A DNA stretch of 64,000 nt from Mugil cephalus (taxonomy: Eukaryota; Chordata; Actinopteri; Mugiliformes; Mugilidae). Positions 1 through 24,563 of this stretch are shown one piece after another. The notes beneath the pieces are model-generated. The model had not been told where the DNA came from. It did no database searches and saw only the letters and a program-made list of their open reading frames with translations. The translations under genes were made by a program, and so were the position numbers. The stretch lies in the NCBI RefSeq assembly GCF_022458985.1, contig NC_061782.1, positions 19,915,672 to 19,979,671 of the forward strand, given 5' to 3'. Every line of letters begins with the position of its first letter. Position 1 is the stretch's first letter.

Positions 1-17
1 AGCGGACCTTGCAGCGT

Positions 18-12629
<12,612 letters not shown>

Positions 12630-13260
12630 CACTGGCATCAGGATTTTCTCCGCCTTACGTCCCTTCTTCTCTGCGGGTTTTCCTCCTCTTTCCTTCGGTG
12701 CGAGATCCAAACTCTCGCCCTCCCAAAATAGACCTCCCTCTTTTCCTTAATGCTGGCACTTTTCACGACAGACGATCAGCTGGATAATTCAATTTCGCGG
12801 CCCGTTGTAAAAAACGTCGGGATATTTTTACCGTCCAACATCTGACTGGCTTTGTCCAAGCCCCCTCCCGTCTGAAGAGAGCAGCGGCGGCGGACAGATG
12901 AGAGCCTCTCACTTGTCAAAACGAACCGACTCGCTGAACCCGTTCGGCTACCGAGGTCGAAGTGAAAAAGCTCACTTTGAGTGGGAAAATGTGTCTTCAA
13001 GGAGGCGTGTTGACACGGAAAAAGCTAATATTCATTTTCTCCAAACGAAATACTCAGTAAAATTACACAATATTGAGATGTAAACATATCATTTCCCCTG
13101 AAGAAAAATGACTCGCTAGGCTCTTAAGAGCTAGCTAACGGTAGACAGGATGCGGCTGCTGGGAGAAAATTGGACGTTAAGGGTGGGCGAGTGTAGCGGG
13201 GCGACGAGTCAGCACTCGATTAATCAGCCTTACACGGCATTATGGGTACTGTAGTTTATC
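12630..13260 (-). promoter_or_regulatory. desi2 5' UTR and promoter region
   Basis: The 1 kb between the mtrf1l poly(A) signal (13646) and the desi2 start codon is locally richer in CpG (for example around 12840-12900 and 13140-13210) than its surroundings. I see no TATA box at a sensible distance, so a CpG-type promoter is inferred. The frame stays open upstream of the ATG for many codons (AEKKGRKAEKIL before the upstream Met), so the 5' UTR is at least partly in frame. The exact transcription start cannot be read. Confidence 0.5.
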
Positions 13261-13645
13261 ACCTAAAACAAAATTTCTAAGATGTTACCTGCTGGAGTCG
13301 AAACTGTCTAGCAGGTACCAAAACATCTCCTTAAAAAATGTATGCCTGATGGTAAGAAAACATAGTTTACAGTCTTTAATTGGACCAGTTTAGCTGTACT
13401 GTTACTATAATAATTACCTATCCCTTTTAATAACTCATCCCAGGCACTCTGTGAGGTTTTCCTGCCCAGAATGCAATAATTGAGCTATATTTCAACAGAC
13501 ACCAGACAGCAACCATCAATGCCTATGTATATGTACTAACCCTAGCATATGAGAGGCACTGCTGTTGAATAAACGTGGTCAGAAGCTCTTAACCAAAGAG
13601 TCATTAAAGAATACGACTCAATAATCGCAGAACTTATACAGTCAC

Positions 13646-13651
13646 TTTATT
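13646..13651 (-). terminator. Poly(A) signal for mtrf1l
   Basis: AATAAA on the minus strand, about 165 bases past the mtrf1l stop codon. It is the first canonical signal downstream and gives a short 3' UTR that ends well before the desi2 promoter. Confidence 0.6.
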
Positions 13652-13816
13652 TTACCACATATATATTAAATATGTTTAAGAATTACGCCCCATTGTGGTC
13701 TTTTTCCTCTTCGTTTTCCCAGCAGAGTTTAAATTGGAGAAGGAATGACAAATATTCCACAGTGCTTTGCTAAAACATGCAGCAAGAAGCCTCCTCTCTC
13801 ATCAGGGTCGAACTCG

Positions 13817-16800
13817 TCAGCGTTCCTGGCTGCTTTCTTCTAGCAGTTCTATGAGCGCCTCTTGGTTGGAGAACTCGTGCAGTGAGGAGTTCATCTCCTC
13901 CAGCAGATCCTCTCCCAGCAGGAAGCCCTTAACGTCGTGCAACGTCATGCCGATCCGGTGGTCTGTTATGCGATCCTGAGCGAAGTTGTAGGTGCGTATC
14001 TTCTCCGATCTGCCTCTGGTGCCAATCTGCATTAGAAAAGGAGGCTCTTGGTTTTTAATTTATTTTACATTTATTTTGCTTCTCTTTCCTTTTGTTTATT
14101 CTGTCCACCTCTTTTTATTGAAGAAAATTACACGAACATTAAAATGTGTGGAGTTTTTTATAAAGTTTTAAAGGCAACTAACAACATCCTGCATTACAGA
14201 TATTTTTGTAAATACACATGTCTGTGTCCCACCTGTATTTTCCTCTGGTTGAAGCGTTTGCTGGTTTCCTCCTCCAGCTTCATGGCGTACAGTTTTGCTC
14301 TCAGGGCCTTCATGGCTTTCTCCTTATTCTTCAGCTGGGATCGCTCCTGCTGGCACTCTGCAACCAAGCCTGACCCACACACACAAACAAACAACAACTT
14401 TTTAAAGGGCCTCCCATTCACTCGTTTCATTACCACTCTTAATAGAAACAACACTTAGATACTTGTTGTTTTGTGTAAAATGAGCTAAATAAAGTGACAT
14501 CAAGTCATAACTTCAGTACAAACCTGGCTTCTCATCCAGTCTGGTAGGTTTATGTATATATGACAAACTTCTTCTATCTATTTCCAAGGATTATAAAAAA
14601 TGCATGTGTTGTTCCAATTTTTACCTGTTGGAAGATGGACAATTCTGACTGCACTGTCAGTGGTGTTGACGTGTTGACCTCCAGCTCCACTAGCTCTCAT
14701 TGTGTCGATCCTCAGGTCCTTCGAGTTTATTGTGAAAGAGATCTGACAAGAACAAACAAACTGTCAGTAACTTGTGAACAAACCTACTTAATTATTGTTA
14801 AATACTTCAAGCCAAAGTAAATGACAATAATAAGTGCTCTCTAAGTTTTTCTACTTGATTTGCAATAATTCTTGTGGGGAACTGAAACCACAACAGAGAT
14901 AAGTATGGGGGTTGCTTTTATGCTGCCCCGTGCATGTTGTGCAGTTGTACCTCAGTGGGTTGCGGAAGAACAGCCACAGTCATGGTGCTGGTGTGCATGC
15001 GGCCCTGCTTTTCAGTCTTGGGAACCCTCTGAACCCGATGAACTCCAGCCTCAAACTTCATCCTCTTGTAGCTCTGAGGGCCGCTGATACTGGCAGAGGC
15101 ATGGCGTAGTCCACCTGGTAATAGGTGAGAATACAGGTATAATACAGTCTATTCACTTCCACTGAAAATCGATGCAGAGAAATGAGAGGTCAGTTTGCTG
15201 ACGTAAAAAGGCAAATACAGAGTCAGTTTCAGTCTCAATGTCAACACTATGTCGATGAAAACTGGAATTGAAGTAAAAAAAAAAAAAAAAATGTATGATG
15301 TATAAAAATGTCTTTTATATGACTATAGTCAATGTGCTTCATTCTTTTAATATACATTTGTTCTTAAAAATATTTTTAGACAAAAAATGAAAACTAGGAA
15401 TCCTTCCTCTGGCTTCTGGTAGTTTTGAGGCCTTAAGAAAAAACAAAAGGCTCCCTCTTGTGTATGTAGTCAGTCACTGCAGTATTGGCAGAAAGGTTAA
15501 AAAATTAAGCAGCATAACAATTTTCATCAAGCTCCATAAATCTTTCTCTCACCCCATGTATTCCAATCACTAGAAGAAAATATATCACTCATCACTCCTT
15601 CTAATACACTAGCACAAGCACAACCTCATAAACCATTTACTATATTTCTGCCAGAGATTTAAAAAAAAGAATAAACAGAATAAACAGAGTCACACCGATG
15701 TAATCTACCATAATAAATACTTACTGTAAACCAATTTGCAAACAGTATTGTCTTAAATGGCAGTTTGAAATTGTCAGCGTTTTAAAATACAAATCATTCT
15801 ACCATCGACTATGATGAAAACTGAAACGTGTGGTTAAATACTTAAACGTAGGTTGAACTAATTTAATCAGGCTGTGTGCTTCTACTGACCTATATCACTA
15901 GTCATGTGTTCCAGGATGTCGAAGGACCAGCCTTGATGCTGAGCAAAGCCCTGGTACATGTTAAACACCTTCAGAGGGGAGGAGGAGGTAAAGCAGCAGG
16001 TAAGTCAGTCGAAAATATATAAGCCCAAATTTTCATAGGTCACAACTCTGTCTGTGTCTACCTTATTAAGAAATAATTTATTTAATAACTAATGTACAAC
16101 AGGTAAGTACTTCCAGACCTCTGCAGTGAACAGCATGGCCTCCTGACCACCGACACCAGCTGTGACCTCCAGGACGAGGTCACTCAGATCAGCCTCCTCG
16201 TCAGGGATCAACAGGTCAAGGATCTGGTTGGTTCAGCATGATAATATGACAAGTTAGAAAATCAGACAGATTTGAAGTTAAGTCAGTGCAACAACAACCG
16301 CAACAAAAACGGCACAGTTTTTAATCAGTTTTACCTTTTGTCTGAGGTCTTGAATGTCTTGCAAACAGTCTTCTGTCTCCAGCTCCGCGAGTTCTCGCAG
16401 GGCTGGGTCCTCATCTTCATCAAAGGAAAACAAATACATACAATATGACACAAATTACTGACAGAAAAATTACCACAACCTTTCCATTAAAACTATTACT
16501 TGTCTCACCTTTCAGGAGCATCTTGGTCTCTGACATCTCTTTTTGTTTAGTGTCCAGCTCTCGGATGCTCTGGACCAGGGGAGCCAGCCTTGACACTTTG
16601 ATCCTCTTGGCTCTGAGTTCGTTTTCACTGCACTGCACCTCTGTCACGCTGCCGCTGACTGCTTGTAAACATTCACCGTACTCTATTTCCAACTTCTTCA
16701 GGTGCTCCTGTAGAGACCTCCTCGCAAAAAGTTCCTCCACCGACAGCAGCTTCTCCATCAAAGGTGAACTGGTGTGAAGAGTTCTTGTGGTTCTGCCAAA

Positions 16801-16935
16801 GCAATTACTGGCATGTCTTTGAAAACTAACCATTCGGCTGATGATGTGTTGTGGTTTTTCAAAACGGGGTAACCACAGATTAAAGACATACTGCTTTCCT
16901 TTTGGAAGAAGATTTGGTAATCTTCTGTAAGCCAT
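13817..16935 (-). CDS. mtrf1l: Mitochondrial translation release factor 1-like, eight coding exons
   Basis: Coding exons on the minus strand are 16935-16509, 16414-16335, 16223-16119, 15968-15890, 15114-14951, 14742-14625, 14369-14233 and 14026-13817, with phases that join cleanly to 439 residues. The product is a class I release factor that terminates mitochondrial translation at UAA/UAG. Visible marks are [14 protein letters not shown] (the MTRF1L form, not the divergent loop of MTRF1), the stop-codon reading motif PKT at about 262-264, and the peptidyl-hydrolysis GGQ at about 306-308 in [16 protein letters not shown]. The C-terminal block [20 protein letters not shown] also fits. Residues 1-60 are Arg-rich, poor in acids and end in RTLHTSSP, a plausible mitochondrial targeting sequence. 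The start ATG is supported by a decayed duplicate of the same start region at 18117-18262. A splice acceptor just inside the first codons (GGCTTACAG) cannot be excluded. The gene is divergent from fbxo5. Confidence 0.93.
15120..15889 (-). other. mtrf1l intron 4
   Basis: A 775-base AT-rich intron with a poly-A run near 15275. No repeat family or gene is recognised. The other mtrf1l introns are 94 to about 270 bases and contain nothing notable. Confidence 0.7.
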
Positions 16936-17539
16936 TTCAGATTTGGTTATGCAGAAGTGTAAAAAAAAAAAAATTATTTCAGTGTGACTTGGCTTTGATA
17001 CATCCAACTCTCTAGTCCTGAAGGAACGTTCGGAACAAATTTCGTTCAAACACTACATGATTTGACATATTATCATTTTTAAATAAAGAGAAATAACCTA
17101 CAATAGCTATATTATAATATTGACTGTAAGCAATGATGACATTATCGAATTCGGCGTTTATATGATACAATAAGAAGTCGATTACTCTGTTTAAATTTCC
17201 GATTTTATGAAAGCTCCACCTTGTAACCTCCCACAATATAACCGTAACAGTATAACCGCGGAAGGAAACAAGGAATTTAAAAGCCTTGGGTTTGTGCAAC
17301 TAAGTCGTACCATCAACCTACAAAACATAAGTACAACCTTTTTTTAAAAAGGTAAATACAACACTATGTGTTTCCATCGAGCTAATGTGATCTAGAAATC
17401 AAATGACAAACTCAAAATTCACGGGTATTTGATTTCATATTATAGCACATATCTACGTGGCTAAAACTAAACAGGATTTAGGCAAAAAAAATGTTCAAAT
17501 ACTGTCTACTATCCCGCTGTTAACGCTTGTTATAAAAAG

Positions 17540-17660
17540 TTAGCTCCTATATCCACACGCTGAAGGGCGCAGACATGTTTTTTGTGGGACGCATGCGCAG
17601 TGACGACATGTCTTCTTCCTTTTTGATTGGTGGCTGGCAACCAACTTTAGGGGCAATTAC
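17540..17660 (-). promoter_or_regulatory. Probable mtrf1l promoter with NRF-1-like site
   Basis: The palindromic CTGCGCATGCGT at 17589-17600 matches the NRF-1 consensus, common in promoters of nuclear genes for mitochondrial proteins. A CCAAT box (ATTGG on the plus strand) lies at about 17625-17632. It is 600 bases upstream of the assigned ATG, which implies a long 5' UTR or an unseen 5' UTR intron. Assignment to mtrf1l is by motif and position, not by a mapped start. Confidence 0.45.
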
Positions 17661-18116
17661 CGCCACCTACCGGACTGTAATCTGAATCAATAGATTTGTA
17701 AAAAATAAATAAAACAATAAATCTACTACCGATTGTCCTCACCGGGGTCGCGGGGGTTGCCGGAGCCTTTCCCAGCTGAAATAAATAAATAAATAAAACT
17801 AAATCCTATCCATTAACTCTGTTGAGACGACGTATCTTCTTCAACGGCCAAATTAAGGAGAAAAAGGAAATCCCCGCCATGACTATTCTACAAACTAAAG
17901 CACACTTCGACCCAGACAGTGAATATAATATATATTATATTGTATATTATCGATCATATCGAGATATGTAGCTTATGCAAATTGCTACTCTAATGTTAAT
18001 TTTGTATAACCTGTAAATATCCACATGTCCGCATTAATCTGTAACCAAATATTTATACCCATGAGCCCACTGAAACTGATCGGATGAAGAAGGCAGGACT
18101 TAATGGCCTTAGGATT

Positions 18117-18262
18117 TTAGCAGGCATTTTGAAGAAGATTTAGTAACCTTCTATAAGACATTTTGTTATACAGAAGTGAAGAAAACTGATCCCAATGTGA
18201 CACACAAGTCCTGAAAGGACATTCAGGACAAATTTTGTTCAACAACTATACAATTTAACTTA
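18117..18262 (-). pseudogene. Decayed duplicate of the mtrf1l start region
   Basis: The same-strand text parallels 16897-17064: shared words are GAAGAAGATTT, TAA.CTTCT.TAAG, GTTAT.CAGAAGTG, GTGTGAC, GTCCTGAA and ACAAATTT.GTTCAA. On the minus strand it reads ATG at 18161 and MSYRRLLNLLQNAC then stop at 18117, against [14 protein letters not shown] in mtrf1l. Homology includes bases upstream of the ATG, so it is a genomic duplication and not a processed copy. Only the first dozen codons survive. Confidence 0.8.
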
Positions 18263-19109
18263 GGATATAGGCAAACTTTTGGTTTTACAACCCCAATTAT
18301 CATACAACAAATTGTATCTGTTACACAGGTTGCAACAGAAATGACTGAGTACAAATTTGATTTTGAATTGAAAACAGTGTTGAAATTAGCTTAAAAATGC
18401 ACTCCAGTATGCAAAGAACCCCCCTCTGAGCTGAATGTAAGCTTCACATACCTTTTTCATTTTCACTCTAAGTTGCGTTACTCTTTCATGTTTGTGCATT
18501 TAACTTAAACATACTGATGAAGTTTAGTTTTGACTTGTGCAAGGATTTGGTCTAAAATAGATTACATAAAATGAACATGCAGTGGGTGACACAACTGAGG
18601 TAGCTGCTGCAACAGAAGCATTTCTACATCCCCCACTTCCCCACTGGCTGGTTTCAATGAAAGAGACACTTTACACATTCCACGCAGGGGTGTGAACTAA
18701 ACTCTCCCCTGAAAGACCTCTCTTTTTTCAAAGAGTAGGGGTGCTCACAGAGCTGAAAAGTTGAAAAAAAAATGTATTGACAGGGGGTAATTGATCCGTT
18801 TCAGCTCGCACATCTGATGCAAACAGAGAAAGTTTTTGTTTTTCTCATAGTATTTTGAATATTGACCACCTACAACAAAAGTGGTTAATATTCAGCTTTA
18901 CAGATTTTCAGACTCGAAAAACAATGTCCATTATTTAACTTCACTATAAAAAGCAGTTGAATGTTTGACATGTAAGTGTATTAGTGTAGATTTATCACCA
19001 ACTCTTAGCAATATTACCCCGCGATAGCATGTACACAGATCAACGGGGAATAGGCAGGGGGTCAAAAATATATGTTTTATCTCTGTTTCCTTCCGGGCGA
19101 TTTAAGCGG

Positions 19110-19368
19110 TGGGACCACCACGTCCAATGCGCCCTGACGTCAAGACACTTAAACTCAGCTCCCATTGGTCAGTGTTTTTAAAGAGACAAACGCCCTCTTC
19201 GATGTGATTGGTTGGCGCACTTTGCCACCAATTTCAAACAGGACTCAGCAACTGGCGGATTTTAGAGAAGCATTTAATTCTGGCAGAGCGGGTTGTCAGA
19301 CGAAAGATAGCTCAGCGGCTATTAGGACGGAAGCAAGAGACTGCTTAGGATAACGACATCACAAACAT
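19110..19368 (+). promoter_or_regulatory. fbxo5 promoter and 5' UTR exon with cell-cycle motifs
   Basis: Packed motifs are: CCAAT boxes at 19124-19128, 19164-19168 (reverse), 19207-19211 (reverse) and 19228-19232; a full palindromic CRE TGACGTCA at 19135-19142; an E2F-like TTGGCGC at 19212-19218; and a CHR-like TTCAAA at 19233-19238, next to the last CCAAT box. A donor (ATAAG|GTAGGAC) near 19368-19373 probably ends a noncoding first exon. CCAAT plus E2F or CHR arrays are typical of genes switched on from G1/S to G2/M, which fits an E2F-induced APC/C inhibitor. Confidence 0.65.
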
Positions 19369-20109
19369 AAGGTAGGACGCTTCACTTAATATCCCTTTAG
19401 CATCTACATTTATAATTTTAACCTACTTCTGCGAATTATTATTATTCCGTTATGTCTGGAACGTTAGCTAGCCAGGGACTAGCTGAGTTGTACCACTATG
19501 CTAACTAGTTTGGAAAAGTACAATATAACTAACAATATACGACCAACATGAGACTTCACTGATATTGAGTCCTCAGTTTTAGTTTTGCATGACTAGTATG
19601 TAATTAACTAAATTAGCATGAACGTATTTCCCACGAACGCAACTATACGCGCGTAAATGTGTCAGTCGTGTTTAACCAGATTATTGAACAACGCTCACGT
19701 ACACACTTTACTGTGCAATATACCTTAAAATAAGAGACACTTTTCTTATGAACGACGACTTTGTATTTAGAGACTACAGTCAGAATATGTTCGCGTCATC
19801 GCTACATTTCCGCCAAATTTACATCGCGCCAAAAACAACCATTTGTCTTGAAAACTATATGACAAATTTATTTATAACTGTACTCATCGTTTGTTTAAGT
19901 AGTTTAATAGCACCTGATCCATTTGATATTTCTGTCCTTCGTGTCGGACAACTTATAGTTTACTTGTGTGTTAGATATAGCTAAGTTAGCGTCCACGGGA
20001 GAGGCCATGTTGCTTGGCAGGCTGAAATTTCTGAAATCTGACATGGCTCCTGTTTGTCTTTTTGCAGAAACGTCCCTACGTCTCTGTGTTTCATTGTAAA
20101 ATAGTTATC

Positions 20110-22627
20110 ATGAAGTGCCCTCAATACGAGGCTACAAAGACAAAAAGTATGGAGAAGAGTTCGGTTGCCCTGGCTGCTGCCGAGTCCAAGCTGCTTCACC
20201 TCAAGGCCTCCCCAGTGAAGCAGCCCCCCAAACCCCAGTGTCCCCCAGCAGGTGTGACCACAGTCCTGTTCAATGACAAGGAAAACAGCACCAGCCTGGA
20301 GCATGACCGGACTCTTGATGAATGCTTTGAGGACAGCGGCTACCTGTCTCTGCATAACAGTCAGACTGATTTTCACCATGGGGATGAAGAGGAGGAACAC
20401 GTCCTGGGAAAACCTACGACGCTGCTGCCCCCCACTGCTGCTACACACAGAGAAAAGACAGTTTCACCAAACGTTTCCCCTTCCAAATGCCAAAAAAGGA
20501 CTAATTCTAGTTGTCCAGTGCTTGTGACGGTTTCTACTCCTGCGGACCGTCTTCAGAGGAGATCAGTATTACCCTCGCTATCATCCACCCCCTGTGACCA
20601 ACACAGCGACCCCAACCTGCCCATACTGAAGTTTCAGCGGGCTGTGTGTGAGGAGCTTGCTAAGAGCTATCAGAAGAATAAGAAGTAAGATTTGATGCTC
20701 ACATTTTACCTTTTTTATGTCGGTGGATTAGTACTTGTTTGTTTTGGATCATCTCTGATAATTTGATTAATTGAAATCAAATTATGTGGTATAATTTCAC
20801 TGGCTGTGTTTCTGAGTTCTGTTGATCTAAATCAAGGAATATTCATTTTGTTTCAGATATGACTGGAGTGTCGTCTCAAAGATAGCTGAGGATCATCTTT
20901 TGGACCGTGTGATAGGGGGTCAGATGGGTCTGGAGTACGTCGACATGTTCACATCTCTACTTTCCAGGAACATGAGAGGCATCCTGACTAACATTCTGGC
21001 CCTTCTGGGAGACATGGACCTCATTAGGTAAATTACAAAACCTTTGTTTTGTGGCAACACAAACCAACAAGTTGTATTATGTTTACATTTCCTATATTTA
21101 TTTTATGTGTTTAATGTCTCAGTTGTAAGAAAGTGAGCAGAACATGGAGGAAGATCATCTGTGAGAACGAAGCAGCCCTGAGCAGGTGTCAACGAGCAGA
21201 GAAAGCACTCAGGGTGAGGAAGCTAAAACATTTTCAATCCTAGTTGGATCATTTTACACCTTAACAAGCGCCACAGTCTCCTGACTTGCCTTTTATTATT
21301 TTTTTTAACATCTCATACATGAAATCAGACATTACAATACGAGATGAAGTGTAAGAATTGTCTTATCATTGTAGAACACAAGTTGTACAATGCAAAAAGA
21401 GTTTGTTTCCATTCTGCAAGGTGCCCAGTGTAAACATTAAAAACAGTATGAAACTAATATAATCTGAATCTGATTTGGACGGGAATAAAAATAGGAATGT
21501 AGGAATAAACTATGAAATATAGACTATGTCTATGGAAGACACAGATATTATGTACAGGATTGTTCAAATTGTCATCCATTATAGATTATTTATACAGCAA
21601 CATAGTTATAATGTAGACTATTGATATGGTGGTGTGTCAGTCAGAGTTTTTTGGACTGATTTAGAGCAGCCACAGCTCTGGGAAAGAAGAGTTTAATCAA
21701 AAGAAACTGACAACTGTATATATTGTGTCTTTTAAGGTTGTATGGTAAAAATACACAAGTAAAGTCTACAGTAGGCCACCCACATGTGGGTTTAATAGCT
21801 TAGAACTTTGAAGCTTTGAAATCTCTGGAAACTACTCCCATGTTCTCATGTGTTACCCCTTTTATTCCCTTTCAGGAGTCGAGGAGCTCTCTGAGACAGA
21901 GGGGCTGTGGTTTGACCAGGGATGTGTCTGTGTCCAGGGTGGTACTGTCCTGCATGCAGACCCTAGCATCCTCAAGCACACCATCGTCATCCTCCTCATC
22001 CACCCCAAGCTGCAAGACCAATAAACTGTCTGCTTCTTCTCAGAAGGGCAGCACGCCCGTCTCTCAATGTACCCGCTTTAACGAATACATGCAGGTGAGT
22101 GTTGTGTTCGGCTATTCTTTTGTACACACTAAGAATCAACAAAAGAGCACATTACAATTCCCCGAATCTCAGAGTTTTTGTGAACAAAACCCAAACATTG
22201 AATTTATTTTTTAAGAACATCATTAGTTTTCAATCTATTACTTTGATAGTTTCAAAGATGTGTCTGGGCAACTGCACAATAAAACTTGATTAAAGAAAGT
22301 GCCCTTCATTCTTGGATTATTCATTCATTCATTCATTCATTCATGTCTTCTTCTCCTGTCCAGGCTGCCAGCAATCTGAAGCAGCATGAATCTCTGCGTC
22401 CCTGCAAGCGCTGCGGCTCGCCTGCAACCCACCTGTCCGAGGTCCAGAGGGCCAGATGCACTCGCCCCAGCTGCCTATTTGATTTCTGCACCCGCTGCCA
22501 AGGGCCCTTCCACGGCTCGACACCCTGCCGAACGGTGGGAACCCGACCTCACTTCCCCACCTCCTCCAAGACGACCCCGATCGTACCCGGGAGCGCTCGC
22601 AGCAAGAGGAGCGTCAGGCGCCTGTGA
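20110..22627 (+). CDS. fbxo5: F-box only protein 5 / early mitotic inhibitor 1 (APC/C inhibitor)
   Basis: Coding exons are 20110-20684, 20857-21027, 21123-21213, 21876-22094 and 22364-22627, giving 439 residues (human 447). The product binds and blocks APC/C-Cdh1 in S/G2 so that cyclins accumulate, and is destroyed at mitotic entry. Visible elements are a KEN box at 57-59, a beta-TrCP phosphodegron DSGYLS at 75-80, an F-box-like region at about 192-270, and a D-box-like RVVL at 300-303. A zinc-binding region follows, with ligands C366, C369, C384, C389, C394, C397, H402, C407 in the Emi1 spacing. The C-terminal RRL matches the APC/C-docking RL tail. The ATG at 20110 matches the family's MKC start; the frame is open farther upstream only through the splice acceptor at 20067. 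It is divergent from mtrf1l and upstream of vip, as in human. Confidence 0.95.
21214..21875 (+). other. fbxo5 intron between fourth and fifth coding-region exons
   Basis: A 660-base AT-rich intron. Nothing besides short homopolymer runs is visible. A CATT tetranucleotide run (22318-22344) sits in the following intron just before the last exon. Confidence 0.7.
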
Positions 22628-22991
22628 TGGAGGTTTACTGGAGTTTTATTCAAAGACTGTTTTAACTGAGCTGATGTTTCCAGTAGCACCATACGAAGAC
22701 TGGGCAGAAGGGGAAGTTTATACACAAGCCTCCAGATGGCTTGTACGTGCACTTTGTTACATGCAGAACTCGGTTGAGAGAAGCATTTCAAGCACTACTG
22801 GGACAATCAACCAGGAAGTGTCAACTGGCTAAAGCAGTTGTTGCCAGCAAGCGACAAAAACATCTGATGCCAAAAAAGGATACACGTTATATTGTATACT
22901 TTTATTATGTTTTTTTAAAATGAAATGGATCTAAATATTGTCTTTTTTTTAGTTTTATATATATCTATATATATGTGTGTGTGTATTTTTA

Positions 22992-22997
22992 AATAAA
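22992..22997 (+). terminator. Poly(A) signal for fbxo5
   Basis: AATAAA about 365 bases after the stop codon, following an AT-rich 3' UTR with a TATATA/TGTG run at 22956-22985. It is the first canonical signal downstream. Confidence 0.7.
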
Positions 22998-23964
22998 TGT
23001 TGATCCTCAGAATGTCTTTAAATGTTCATTCACTGTATTTGTTGTAAATAGACTTTCCATAAAACATCTCTTGTGTTTTGGTGTTTTTGTTGCGACTCTT
23101 TGCAAAACTGAAAATGGCTTCAACATTGATCCGGTGTCTTTAGTTGGTACATTAAGGTGAATTTTCTTTTTCTCTAAGAAGGAACTTAAATATAGATCTT
23201 AATTAGATTAAAATATGTTTTTGAGATTGAGAAGTTCATAAAGATAGCAAAAGGGGCCCTTGAGACCTTGAAAATGGATTGAGATAAAAAAAAAAATAAG
23301 TGGATTCTATTTAAAAACAAACAAAAAAAAAGAACACGGCAACAGAGCAGTATGAATTAGGATGTTTTTAATGATGTTATCTAGCACATCCATTCATAAT
23401 TTTTGCACATCAGGAATTTTAGAATAAGAATCAAGTGAGTTCACAGTTCGGTACGTTTGGATTCTGTTCTTTTTTCACATACTTGTGTGAAACACCAGAT
23501 GTCGCATATAAGGTTCTCCCAGACTTCAAAAAGATATTTTGTTTTTAACAAGGGAGCAACTTGCATTTAAATATTGGTTGTGTTTAAATCCTTAAAACCA
23601 GAGCAGAGTTGCTGTGAATTTGCAGTTTCTAACCAGTTCAACTAAAAGCAAAACCTAATTATTTCTTGCACGTTTTAATGATCTGTTGGTGTTTATTTCA
23701 GTAGAGGGCAGCATTGTTTCTCCAGCACCTCCTCTCTGGATTAACTGACTCAAGGCATTCTCACTCATGTGTTGTGTTCTACACATATTCTTGTTCCTTT
23801 TTAGTTCATAAAAACGAAATATCAACCTCAGATTACTGGAATGAATAATAAATAACATGATATAAATTCATCAAAGCCTAATATCACTTCTAATGTCTAA
23901 CTCCTAATTTCAATACATAAAAAGACTACAGCTCTACTGTACCGTATTATACACAAAGACATTC

Positions 23965-24310
23965 ACAAGAAGATATGATTGGCCCCAAATTTATCCTGCA
24001 GCATGACAGAGACCCAAACATACAGCTGAGGTCATTAAGAACTGTCTACAGCGTGAACAAGAACAAGAAGTCCTGAAAGTGATGGCATGGCCCCCACAGA
24101 GTCCTGGTCTCAACATCATGGAGTGTGTCCGGGATTACATGAAGAGACAGAAGGATGTGAGGAAGCCTACATCCACAGGAGATCTGTGGTTAATTATCCA
24201 AGATGTTTGGAACAACCTACCAGCCGAGTTCCTTGGACCTGGAAGAGCTGATGCCGTCTTATTCTTGTAACTGTATGTTCTTCTACTGCTCAACAGAGAC
24301 ACCTTCAAGG
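23965..24310 (+). pseudogene. Tc1/mariner transposase remnant
   Basis: The plus-strand translation shows a Tc1 catalytic-domain tail broken by frameshifts: KFILQHDRDPN in one frame, then in another AWPPQSPGLNIMECVRDYM with LWLIIQDVWNNLPAEF. It corresponds to the [10 protein letters not shown] and [12 protein letters not shown] motifs of active elements. Stops separate the pieces and the N-terminal half is not recognisable. Confidence 0.85.
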
Positions 24311-24530
24311 TAAAGTGGCTCATTCATCACTGAGATACTGACTTGGAGCTCTGGGAAAATCCACCTTTGAAAAATTGCTCCTCGGGTAATACAGCCCTGT
24401 GCAGTTTCCCCTGAAAAAAAAAATCTTGAATCACTCATCACTTATTATAAAGCTGCAAATAGCATCGCTGACATTAAATGGTTACCTCTGACATTTGCAG
24501 GATGGCCCATTTGTCTCTCTCATAAACCGG

Positions 24531-24534
<4 letters not shown>

Positions 24535-24562
<28 letters not shown>
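24535..24562. repeat. TG microsatellite
   Basis: About 14 uninterrupted TG units. Confidence 0.95.

Positions 24563-24563
<1 letters not shown>

Larger units (their letters stand above)
17065..19090. other. Intergenic region between mtrf1l and fbxo5
   Basis: This AT-rich spacer lies between two divergent genes. It contains the NRF-1-like promoter stretch (17.54-17.66 kb), the mtrf1l start-region duplicate (18117-18262) and a small AAATA run near 17780. No ORF here resembles a known family. Confidence 0.65.

Noticed and set aside
13817-16935. Assignment to MTRF1 instead of MTRF1L
   Set aside because: The GVGGQEAM loop and PKT motif are the MTRF1L form; MTRF1 has a divergent decoding region.
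16936-17049. Upstream in-frame Met giving a longer MTRF1L
   Set aside because: The extension crosses a poly-T run and is not similar to release factors; the duplicated region supports the ATG at 16935.
20062-20109. Non-ATG start upstream of fbxo5
   Set aside because: It spans the splice acceptor TTTGCAG at 20067; the ATG at 20110 matches the family start.
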